The notes beneath the pieces are model-generated. The model had not been told where the DNA came from, ran no database searches, and was given only the letters and a program-made list of their open reading frames with translations. From Geosiphon pyriformis (Eukaryota > Glomeromycota > Glomeromycetes > Archaeosporales > Geosiphonaceae), in the NCBI GenBank assembly GCA_016748015.1, contig JAAOMT010000258.1, positions 407,008-471,007 of the forward strand: a stretch of 64,000 nt of DNA. The letters run 5' to 3'. How positions within the stretch are numbered: position 1 is the first letter of the stretch; each line of letters starts with the position of its first letter. The translations under genes and the position numbers were made by a program. Below, piece by piece: positions 1-10,509 of this stretch.

Positions 1-1
1 A

Positions 2-622
2 TTTGATGTCCAAGGTCACATGATTTATGCCCATAGTAGCATATTATCAAAAAGATCTGAATATTTCCAAAAGATTTTTCAACAAAAATGGTCCGAATTT
101 CAAAAGAAAAGTTCAAGCTCTGAATCAGCATACGCAGTACCTTTAGCTGTTGAAAAACCAATCATCAACAACAAATCGGTGACTGAAAATTCTACAATCT
201 CTGTTAAATATTTTATTAAGGTTACAGACTTTAATCACATAACCTTTCTCGAAATGCTTCGATTTTTATACACCGATAAAGTCATATTCGACAAACGGGA
301 AGGATCACAAAAAACGGCATTGGCGATGTTCAGCATTGCTGACAAGTATCTAATTTTTGATCTTCGACAACGGGCCAAAGCAAAGTTATGCAGAGATTTA
401 AATGATTATAATGCTGCCGAACTCTTATTTGGAATGGCTTGGAAATGGCCGGATATCAAAGACCATGTACTCAAGTACGTAGCCGATAATTTCAATCGTA
501 TTCGTAAAACCCCTAATTTCCAACACATCGAAGCAAATCCGGTGGCATACCCATGCCTTGGTGAATTGATGCTGGAACTTGTACAGCTTTTGGTCCCCCT
601 GGATAAAAAAAATACAGAATAG
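2..622 (+). CDS. BTB/POZ domain protein, 5' end outside window
   Basis: The frame is open from the left edge, so the true start lies upstream; 206 residues are visible. They begin in the BTB fold (FDVQGHMIYAHSSILSKRSEYF), where the dimerising and CUL3-contacting surface normally lies. Next comes a Ser-rich linker, the second half of the BTB fold (TFLEMLRFLYTDKV) and a helical BACK-like region (ADKYLIFDLRQRAKAKL, then WKWPDIKDHVLKYV). It aligns throughout with the MATH-BTB gene at 13416-14935, so a MATH domain may lie beyond the edge. Unlike that paralogue, it reads straight through the junction before the ADKY helix, where the others have an intron. The likely role is a substrate adaptor of a cullin-3 ubiquitin ligase; the family supports this, but the substrate is unknown. 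Confidence 0.85.
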   Translation, partial: FDVQGHMIYAHSSILSKRSEYFQKIFQQKWSEFQKKSSSSESAYAVPLAVEKPIINNKSVTENSTISVKYFIKVTDFNHITFLEMLRFLYTDKVIFDKREGSQKTALAMFSIADKYLIFDLRQRAKAKLCRDLNDYNAAELLFGMAWKWPDIKDHVLKYVADNFNRIRKTPNFQHIEANPVAYPCLGELMLELVQLLVPLDKKNTE

Positions 623-2275
623 TATTTCACAGATTTCCTTTTTTTGCTGAATGAACTTTTTTATTTTTGTCCTTATCGAGATTTTCACCCCATAGTTTCC
701 TTGCAACACTATTTGATATTTTAAAATATCTCGAATTTCGGGTTGAGATTAGATGCAGAAATCCTTGAATTTATGCTGAATTAATTTTCACCAGTTCCTT
801 CAGAATTTGATACCGTTTTGGGGACTTAAAAATTTACCTTCTGAAACGGTCAAGGCGCAATCTTTTGTATTTGTTTAGCCAATGTGTTTGATTTACGAAT
901 TTTAAATGATTCCAGAAAATTTCCTGAGGTTCAAACGAATATCTTTAGAAAATATCAGTCATAAAGAATGGGTTATACAGTCAATCAATAAAGTTACAAA
1001 TCCACAATTTGAAAGGTTTAATGTGCTAGTTGCATTTTAAAAATTTAATAATAGGGAGTCAAATGTTTAACTAAATAAAATCTATGCAAATTAATTTTCT
1101 TTTTTCTTAAATTTGGGTCATTCCTTTACCAGTTTCACGAGATTCCAAAGTCTTTCTCAAATCAAAAATTTACAAATATTAATATATCTGCATGTTGATT
1201 CCTCTTAAAACCAGGGAATTTCAAAAGTAACAAGTGTCATAAGCAAATTCCGTAAATCACAAATGACATAGAAAAGGTTTTTATGCTCTCCTCAGGAGCA
1301 AAATTTTAACATTATTTATAAAAATTAAAGGATAAAATGGCAGTATAAGATAAAAGAATTTTGCTTTAGGATCAATTTAGATCGAATTTTTAAATTTAAT
1401 ATCTCCTTAAAAAATCACACTATCAAATAATAACACGGAAAATGGAGTCTTGCAAGTTCGACGATTAAATAAGAGATTCAAAAACAAATCTATCATTGAG
1501 ATTTACAAATCTAACTTAAATATCCCAAATTTTAAGGTACAATCCTTTCCCAAACGTGAGTCCTGATTCGTCAATTCAGGGAAGGTTTAAATACATTGAC
1601 GACTTACTTGGAGGTTTGCAAATTTTCTTCTGATTAAAGCTCTTTAATCTTAAAAAGCATATTCAGGATTTAGCTCAAATCACCTTATTTTACATCCAAA
1701 AGTCAAAACCCACATGCATTCAGAGAACAATGCGTAAGTATTGTATTTCGCGGCACAAAATCTCTCCTAGGCTGATGTCGTTTTACGCCAGTGACACAGA
1801 TCAACTTGTTTTACTTATTGGTAAGTGGGAATCCATTTTTTGAAGAACATGCTGCTCGTTGATCGTAGGATCCTCAAATAATATTTGTCCCACTACGGAA
1901 TTGAGTTCCTATTTTGGATAAAATTACTCAATTCAACGGAACTTTTCAAATTTCAAACGATCAAATTCTCATTTGCATTATGATTTATGTAAGTAATTTA
2001 TTTAGAAATGGAAAAGGCAAGACAAGAATTTAATAAAGAGATTAGACTTAGAGCTTTAAAAGTTAGCATAATCTTTGATGGATCATTATAAGTTAGGGTT
2101 TATAGGGCATCATTGAAAAATCTGCAGGCTGAATATTCTTTAAATATCCTAAAGGAATCGAATTTGGGAAAGCCAACAGCCTTTTACCAATTGTTCGGTT
2201 GATGAATAAACGGTTCATATTAAATTTACATTTCGTCTTTGCGCCAAAAATTCAAATATTGCGAAATTTCATAAA
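623..2275. other. Intergenic, no supported gene
   Basis: This AT-rich stretch has stops in all frames. A short reading near 1774-1821 (ATG TCG TTT TAC, ending before GTAAGT) looks exon-like, but I found no partner exon, so it is not called. Confidence 0.5.
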
Positions 2276-3630
2276 ATGCTCATGACAATTCAAAAGAAAA
2301 GTTCTAAAGTGGCGCCACCGAGGTATTTAAGAAATTAATGGTATAAGAAATTCCTGCTAGACACAATATTGAAGCTATTTTTTTTCTTCTATTCCAACCT
2401 TCAGCAAATTGCCTTTACGTAATAATTCAAGATCAAGTTCACCAGGACAACGCCCTCGTTCCATTTTAAAACAAAAGCCTAAAACACCCAAACCTCAACT
2501 GGTATTCGATATACTTGACCAAATTTTTATATTTGTTGCTGATGCCTATGATGACGCGGACAAATTTGAATACGGGAGATATCAAGATTTATTCAACTGC
2601 CTTCTTGTCAATAGAGCTTGGGCTCAAGCTGTTATGCCATTACTTTGGAGTCAACCTTTGCGCAAATATCATCTCCAAAAAAATTATAAAGTTCTCAAAG
2701 TATATTTGAGCCTTCTTGACATCACACAGCGCAGTAATCTCAAAGCAACTGGAATCGAATTTCCTAAGACCGTAAAACCAGCATTCGAGTACGCGAGATA
2801 TATAAAACATCTGAATTATGGAACGTTGGTAGAATGTATCCGGGAACTTTGTGAAAAGAGAAAATCAAAATGGTCAACCGATTGTTTCATAACTGTGTTA
2901 GGGAATATCTTGGAACTATTTTCTAAGCAAGGAGCACAGCTCAAGGTACTCGAGATTTATCCAAGCACGGTAAAACAACGAGGAATTTACGCACCGTTGA
3001 TTGGAAAGGATTTTTTTCATGTGATTGAGTCGATTAATCGTCTTGAAATCAATGGGAACTTTATCGGAGAGAATGAGATTTATGATAGTTTGGCTGAAAC
3101 ATGCAGAAATATAGTAGGTGAAATTGAGTATGGCGTTTTACTTTATATTTTCTTAAAAATTTTTTTTTCAGGAACATATCACAATTCGCTACTTTTCCTC
3201 ACCCTCCTGCTCTTGGCAACCACCATCTGCATCAGTTGTTGATATTCCTGTATTTTTGGTACAAATGCAAAACAAACTCGTTTCACTTACGCTTCACAAT
3301 TACCCCGGAAATGCGGACCGTATGTGTGCGGCGATCTTGTCGCAAAAAAACAGTCTTCGTCATATCATTTTGAAAGAGATTGACTTTGAAAAGAAAGTGT
3401 TAATGTTTAAAGCATTAGCCGAATGTGAAAACTTGGAGACTCTTACCCTTTGCAGCTGTAAAAATTTGACAGCTGAGATGGCGGTACCATTATGGCGGGC
3501 CGTTTTCGCGAATCTGAGAGAGGTGAAGGTTATCCCAGAACGGGATAGTTGTATGCCAGGTGGTGAGAATGTAAAAATTTGTTGGGAGTTTAAGACGTGG
3601 GCAAATATTAGAAACAAATGTGAACAATAG
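2276..3630 (+). CDS. F-box-like protein with leucine-rich C-terminus
   Basis: The model is join(2276..2322, 2405..3113, 3172..3630), encoding 404 residues. The ATG at 2276 was chosen because its exon ends in phase 2 before GTATTT and joins in frame to the exon after CAG at 2404. The second intron must begin at GTAGGT (3114), because only that donor keeps the last exon open (CRNI then EHITIRYF). After a basic, Ser-rich leader, residues around 43-85 form the F-box-like helices (LVFDILDQIFIFV, then LFNCLLVNRAWAQAVMPLLW), the pattern of the large F-box family of mycorrhizal fungi. The rest has irregular Leu-rich segments such as LETLTLCSCKNLT that could bind substrate. F-box proteins dock targets on SKP1-CUL1 ligases; the target here cannot be read. 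The family call is good and the second donor is the least certain point. Confidence 0.82.
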
Positions 3631-4141
3631 GGACATTTGATTTTGTTTTACAGGGTCTTTTCTTGGAATCACATCGAAATGAATTTAGCTCAGAACATAT
3701 GATTAAAGAATTCGCCCGGCTCCAAAAATATATATTTAAGTAAATGTCGGCAATTATTTATTCCCGTTTCCCAAATCTATTTATCATCTGCTGTATTAAG
3801 CTCCTTAATTGAACAAATATCACATGTTACTCCGCGCCCGACATTTTTAATCGTTGAAATGCAAGGATCTGAAATGATCGATTTCTGAACAGCTAAAAAA
3901 ACTTTGATTCGATTAAACGATTTTATTTTAAGGTCAGAAGACCCTGCTTCGACTAGAAAACTAGGCATTGACTTTTAAGATTAAAATATCACAAGAATCC
4001 TTGAGATCATCGTGGGCTTATTCATTTTATAAAATTCATGATTCAGGTTTTTTTTTAAATTTTGAGCTAAATATACAACAAAAAGATTATCGTCAGATAT
4101 TGGTAATGAGGCAAGGAAATTTGGGTGATGATACATTGGAT
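3631..4141. other. Intergenic between F-box gene and BTB pseudogene
   Basis: This holds the 3' flank of the F-box gene and of the convergent pseudogene. Short open frames here have no recognisable content. Confidence 0.5.
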
Positions 4142-5387
4142 TCATTTCCGGAGTTCTCTTTTGGGCACCAATTTCTTCTATAGTTCAGCCATTATTCCAG
4201 GTGACCCAGGAAATTCTTCAAAGTGAGTGGCGATATAAGCAAAATCTTGGGTGTTGCCCACTTCGGTAAAATTAGCAGCTACAAATGTGAGGAAAAGGTC
4301 TTTTAAATCCAGATATTTCGTACAAATTGTAAGCAATGTCATAGCGGCATTTTGAAATTTAAGATCTCTCATAAACCGCGCTTTCGCTTTATCTCGAAGT
4401 TCATCAAGCAAATATTCATCAGCTAAGCAAAATATCTACGAAATAAAATTTTCGATGGAAATTTTTATTGAAAAACTTAATTAATATTAATTTGCGTTAA
4501 GAGGGGTTTTGTGCGACTCTTCCTATTAAAATCAACATAATTTGTATAAAGAAAAAGAAGCATTTGGAAATAAGCTTCAGGATGAAAATCAGATACTTTA
4601 ACCGAGCGTTAGAGTTTATAACCGTTTGCTTATTCGATCCTTCACTTTGTTCAGCAAAGAGCCTGATGTAGTTTTCTGCCCAAGTTCTGGCGAAAATATT
4701 CCGAAAATATTCACTTCGGTTTGCCAACACAATGCTGCTTGCATAGGAAATTATCCCTTGTCCTTTGATTTCAACGTCACCAGTGCCAGATGTAGAAAGC
4801 TATAACGTCAGTTTTTGAATTAAATCCTCAGGAAATCGATCAGGAGTTGAAAATTGTTCAGTTGGTCGAAAATCAACACCACATATAATTCTGTTAGGGA
4901 GATCCATTTTTCGACAGAATTTCGCTCAGCCTTTTAAAGTTTTATGTTATATTAAAAGACGGTATTAAAAATAGAATTTGGTTTGTGAAATATGAAAAAA
5001 ATCTTCGAAATCTAATGCGTGAATACCTCTCTTAATATCTGAAACAGTCTGAAAAAAGTTCTTTAGATAAAGAGGATTCGTCCTGATATAGTGTCAGGAG
5101 CTTTCATTCTTGATATATACATTTACTCAAGGTATATTTTCATCTGGTGGCAGCATGCAAGTATAGTGAGCAATAACTTCATCTTGCTTAGCAACCTAGC
5201 CTAATTCGACAGAATTTTCCCAATTAAAAATCCAGAGTATTATGATAAATCAAGGTTAAAAGCTGTTGTAATTTACCGGTGTAAATTTCAGAAACCAGGA
5301 CCGTGCAAGAAACGTAAATTCAGCACTCTGAGCTGGAGTTCTTAGTGTGAAGACATCATCAACGATGAATTCGAAAAAATTATCCAT
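4142..5387 (-). pseudogene. Decayed MATH-BTB gene
   Basis: All four exons of the MATH-BTB layout can be traced. Exon 1 (5387..5277) is intact, encodes 37 residues and ends LKFTP before GTAAAT. Exon 2 (5195..5027) is in phase but broken by TGA at 5129-5127 and 5096-5094. Exon 3 starts at 4930 with TGA at 4928-4926 and TAG at 4802-4800, and shifts frame near 4590 between the linker and SDFHPEAYFQMLLFLYT. The last exon starts at 4435 after CGTAG, has TAG at 4180-4178, and then reads KKLVPK to a final stop at 4142. Each stop falls where the intact paralogues have a sense codon. Conserved splice sites and phases show that it was once a normal gene. I see no product; the alternative, a mosaic of exons used by other transcripts, is unlikely. 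Confidence 0.82.
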
Positions 5388-6724
5388 TTTTGCTATGCAG
5401 CAAGGGTACGTGATGAAAGATAAATTCTGGGTTTAATGATTTTGTACTCGGTTCTCATCACCTAATCGGTACATAAAAATATCAATGCTAGATTGATTTG
5501 TGATTATCCTTTCAATCCATTAGACCAAAAGATATTTTAGTTTGTCAATATAATTTTCTAGCTAGTTACTTTATAATTGATGCCAAATTCATTGTTCTAA
5601 AGATCATCCTCACCTAGTGTAAAGCTTGTGAATTAAATCTCGAAATTTTTTTGGGAGGCTTTTTATATTCTCATTAAAAGCTTTATTATGAATAGAAGAG
5701 TTTATTTATTTATTTTAATAAAACAAGAAATCGGAATGAAGATAAAAGTGACAGTTTTTTTACAATTCAAAAATCAGAGATGTAGGGTAAAAATGTGAAT
5801 ATAAGATTTTTTTAAAAAAGTGAAAAAGTACAATAAAATCAATAGAATTGTATAATTAAAAGATCCATTTCTGATTTAAAGTTTTTAATATGACAATTTG
5901 TTTACATTAAAATAAAAATTTGGTTTTTCTTTCCTTTAAAAAATTCTGAAAATATGAATAAAATAATGAAAATAAAACGTTATTAAGAATATTCTTTTTC
6001 TTCGAATTAATACAAGTTAAAGCTTCATTATTTTACTCAAATTGAAAAATATAGTCTACAAATAAGAATATTTCTGTGGGAAGGATCATTTATTTGCAAA
6101 TGAAGAAGAAATTATTTTTTCTGTGCGGAAGACTCTTTTAGGAAATTTTTTTGCAACCATTTGAAAAATGGTTTTAATTCTCATCTTTTGAAAATAAAAA
6201 ATATAATCAAAACCGTGTTTATTTACAATAATAGTGATGCTTGTTGAAGTTAGTGTTTTTAGGACTGGGATATTTGTACAATTATAATTAACGTTAACTA
6301 TAACACATGGAGAATATTTTTAAATTGAAGAAATTGAAAGTTTTGATTTTCTTTGGTCTAAACCATTGCCAATGAAGATTTTTTAACAAACATAATATAT
6401 TTTGAAAAGCATGAAATTTAATGCTAAATAAATTACTGTCAACAAAAAGAAACTGGTGCATTTTGTGTGTTTGGATAATGAAATAAGAGTGTGAAAATTA
6501 AATTAAGTTATTCAGATCGTTCGGCCAATTTTACTTTTTGTATCGCCGGAGGATATGAAATTCACATTTTATACAAAGTTTTTTTGGTTGAGGTTATCCC
6601 TATCTAATCAAATCAGGTTTTTTCATGATCATCAAGAAAATAATTAAAACAATAGATTAAAAAGCGTGACCAGTGATTTTCCCTTTCAAGAATACAAAAA
6701 TCCCACATTTATTTATCCAAATAT
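5388..6724. other. Intergenic between pseudogene and RUS gene
   Basis: AT-rich sequence with no recognisable gene. It contains the upstream flanks of two divergent genes, the pseudogene on the minus strand and the RUS gene on the plus strand. Confidence 0.5.
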
Positions 6725-8902
6725 ATGATGGCCTACTTTTTGCAATTTTGCCTCAGAGAATTCCACTCACCCATTAATTTGTATAAAAATATTTCAAATT
6801 CAAAAAGATATCTTTTACAAATTTCCAAGTCCAAACACAGCCCAGAAATCATCTCTGGTTTGATCAGAAAACAAACTCAGGATAGATGCAAGAAGGAGCA
6901 GCTGGTTCTAAATGCAAACAACCAACCACAACTGCCTTATCGAATTCGTCAATTCGTGCGAACTCCTTGGCGATCACAAATTGATATATTTACTTTTCCA
7001 TTAGCAAACAATCCTAATAAACTAAACAAGAGAAATCTCGAAGATGGAAATTGCAAGGAGATGATTACTAGAGAGCAAGTCCCTGTACATTCCGAAAAGC
7101 GAAATACAATTCACGGTATATGGCTAGAAGCAAAGCAACAGGCAATCAGAGCATTTATGCCGAAAGGATACCCTGATTCTGTGACTGCTGATTTTTTTCA
7201 TTTCGCCAAATGGCAATTCTTACATAACGTTGCTGGAGCTGTCACTGGAGGTTAGACTGAGCAATACAATTTTATCGGATATTGAATTATATATATAAAA
7301 TATATTGAGCTCAGTTTTATTTGGATATTCTTGTAAAAGTCTTATCTACGCAATCACTGCTCTATGGTCTAGGACTTGGAGCCCAATCAATTCCGGTATT
7401 TTGCTCAAATTTCTTTAAGTACATAAAATCGTTTTAAAATACCAAATTCTAAAGATTAACAAAACCTCGATAAATCAGTTGGCAGCAGCGCTGAACTGGA
7501 TCATAAAAGATGGGCTTGGTCAATTGGGTGGTGTAGCTTACGCAGCTTTCATAAGTGATCGTTTCGACTCAGAACCAAAACGGCATCGATTTCAAGCAAC
7601 TGTAGCTATGCAACTTGCCTCAATATTAGAATTGATAACTCCACTATGGCCACACATGTTTTTATTAATTGCATCGATATCTAATATTGGTATGACGGAT
7701 ATAACTCTGAATTTAATGGGAAGAAAAGTTTTATAAAAATTAATTGGTCTTCTTAAGGAAAAAATATAGCGTGGTTGGCTAGTTCTGCCACTAGGTAATG
7801 GATTACGCTTCTGTATTTCTATTATCCCTCATTTTGTTTCTTAAGATAAATTCTTCATTATCAGGGCGCAAATGCACAGGACTTTTGCATTGAGAAATAA
7901 GTGAGTGAATTTTTGGAAGAGGATACTTCAAATTGATTCAAAAATAAATATTTCTCCTATACATAGTCTTGGTGATATTACCGGAAAATCAGGATCACAA
8001 GGGACAGCAGCAGGCCTCATAGGTAATTAAACGTTATTATATGCTTTCAGATTTACATTTCATCCTTGATAAATTTTTCTCGATTAGGTACTGGAATAGG
8101 TATACTTCTAAGTGCAGCTATAACTGCGTTATCAACGCCTACCATCTGTGCTACAGGGATTGAAATTGCGGGATCTCCCAGCCTTTCTGTTCTATATATT
8201 TTCACGGCATTTGTACCGTTTTCTATCCTTAATATCTATGCAAATTATCAATCAAACCTCTATGTTACGAGCAGCACGCTGAATGTGCCACGAGCTGAGA
8301 TGATTCTCTATGATATTTTTTCAAAAACCCCTAAAAATGAACTGTTTAACCCCGAGATCAAATCAATATCTTCTTTGATACCAACACCTCGTAATATATC
8401 CTCTCGCGAAACTTTTGTTCGGCCATACCATTCTCTCTTCAAGATCCCAATTGTAATTGAACCTTCGTTGCACCATTACCATTCGCCAACGTACAATAAA
8501 AATTTATTTTGGGCATTGGAACAAAAAGGATTCTGCCACAATGAAGAATATTTTATTCTTTATGTTCCAAAACATCACAATTTGGGGAGAAAGAAAATTT
8601 CTTGGGGCTCAATTAAGCTACCAATTTCACAACAGCATGTTGCTTTATGGTTTTCTCAGAAGGCTCAGCCAAAAGACCTTATCAAAGGATTTGCTCATGC
8701 TTGTATTGTGAGATATAAGTTAGAGGTTGATTTGAAAATGCCTTCTGAAAGTGATTGCGTCTTGAAAATAATAAATTCAACTCATCCCTGGGTAGATGAA
8801 TTGACCGAGGGCCTTTTTACGGATTTAGTACGAAAAAATTGGGATATAGAATATCTGTATTTGGCCGAGAAAGAAGATGGACGTCTTTATGTGGAGAGGT
8901 AA
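6725..8902 (+). CDS. RUS family (DUF647) protein
   Basis: Seven exons: 6725..7250, 7340..7395, 7479..7689, 7758..7794, 7865..7900, 7967..8022 and 8088..8902. They give 578 residues with every phase matching. The family core starts near residue 155 (FMPKGYPDSVTADFFHFAKW) and runs through VLSTQSLL, GLGLGAQSIP, ALNWIIKDGLGQLGG, NIAWLASSATRAQMHR and LGDITGKSGSQGTAAGLIG, all typical of ROOT UVB SENSITIVE proteins. The small exons are placed by this core. The C-terminal half is the more variable soluble domain. The first 40 residues are basic with one Glu and could be a mitochondrial targeting peptide; that is inference. Plant members act in vitamin B6-linked root signalling, but the biochemical role of fungal members is unclear to me. 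A donor-like GTAACA overlaps the stop codon. Confidence 0.93.
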
Positions 8903-9229
8903 CATTTTATTCGTGAGGTATTTATGCCAAATGTATATTTAAACTAGACTGCTATTTTACTTATATTGAATAGCTCTCACTCCAGGATCAAAAATATATT
9001 TGGCTTCCTCCAGATTTTAGTCCATATTATAACATCTTGTCAGTTTAAAACTCTTACATCTATAAAAAATTTTGTCGCTTTAAATTATGACAACCTGAAA
9101 TCATATCTAGGATTTTGGGGTGAATTTTGAAAGTTGTCATGTTTCGATTATTTTCTATTTAACTATACCGCTCTCAAAAATTATAGTCCAAAGTTATTCT
9201 GGGTTTATTTTCGTCCCTAATATTCTCAA
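8903..9229. other. Convergent intergenic
   Basis: The shared 3' flank of the RUS gene and the minus-strand MATH-BTB gene. No other feature is seen. Confidence 0.5.
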
Positions 9230-10509
9230 TCATTTTACCTTGGGCACTAATTTGAGCAATAATTCTGCAAGCATTGCAGAAGAATCGGGGAACTTCTCTG
9301 GCTCAGTGGTGATTTCTTTAAACTCTTTGGTCTCGCGAATTTTGGAAAAGTTTTCAATAAAAAAATCCATCACTGGCTCTTTAAGGTCAGGCCATTTGCT
9401 TCCAATCTGAAACAAGACGCCGCTTGCATTTGAGAAATCCAAGTTTTGTAGGATTTCTTGCTTCGCCAAGTCACGAAGCTCCTTAATCAGATATTTGTCG
9501 GCTAGGGCAAAAATCTTTTGTCAAAGAGAATCATAATGAGAATTCTTAAATTTTTGGTTGATAAAAAGATGCTCCCAAAAAGGCCTACCATTAGCGGATT
9601 ATTCGGTGAATCAGGGTTTTTCGCAAAGACGACCCCATTGGTATAAAGAAACCCAAGCATTTGGAGAAAGGTTTCATGATGAAAGTCTGTGACTTCAATG
9701 AAAAATCCGTTGCAGGAATTATTTTTAGACATTCCTGAACATGGAGACGGCTCATTAGAGTAGAATTCTTGTTTTAGTTCTTTTGCTTTTATTATTCGTG
9801 ACTCAGACCAAGATGACGTGAACATACTCCTAAAGTATTCAGACCTTTGGCTAAGGATTTGACTACTTGCAAAATACTTTTCGCCATTTACGCTGAATTC
9901 CACATCACAAGTAGCTTTATTTTTAAAGCTGTCTATCCAGATCGAAACGAGAGACTTGGGTATTTCAATATTTGATGATTCGAATTTGATCTCGCCGAAA
10001 TAGACACCGCACATGATGTAGTTCGGAAGAAGTGAAGTAAGGCAAAATTCTTTGTATCCTAAAGATAAATAGTTGTCGCCTCATTAACAAAATTTTTCAA
10101 ATAAAATAAAAAAACATTTGAAACTTACCCCAGCCAGTTCCAACCTGACATTTTGATAATGCTTCAGCCGATAATCTTCTTTTCGAAATAAAAGCCCCAG
10201 ACACCGGATTCTTGATAAAAATTGTGGCATATGGCAGATTTCTATTCGAATTATGTTTCCAATATTTCGCAGACTTATACAAATATAAGCTGCAAAACTT
10301 TGAAGTTTCTGGCGATTGCTTTTAAAGAAATTTTATTGATTCTGATTAATAATTTGATCCAGTCAGATTTCAAGAAGTTGGCATTATTTTTATACCATGG
10401 TAAATTGTAATTCCCAAAAATGGTCAGACGATATAGAAAAAACTGGACTCCAAATTTCACCTCTTGTCGAATGAACTTTTTCTACGCCAAATTCATGAAC
10501 ACTTATCAT
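9230..10509 (-). CDS. MATH-BTB domain protein
   Basis: Exons 10509..10396, 10318..10129, 10058..9589 and 9514..9230 give 352 residues. Exon 1 (ATG at 10509, MISVHEFGVEK...) ends FWELQFTM and matches exon 1 of the gene at 13416 (FWQLEFTP). Exon 2 begins after AAAAG with the MATH strands FCSLYLY and ATIFIKN. The MATH domain closes across the third exon at GWGYKEFC...LLPNYIMCGVYFG. The BTB fold follows (CDVEFSVNGEKYFASSQILSQRSEYF, split by a linker from FLQMLGFLYTNGVVF), then a BACK-like region (ALADKYLIKELRDLAK, SKWPDLKEPV). This is the SPOP-like architecture: MATH binds the substrate and BTB binds CUL3. The final intron (9588-9515) sits where the 13416 gene has one. The exon 2 acceptor is the least certain boundary. 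Confidence 0.87.
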
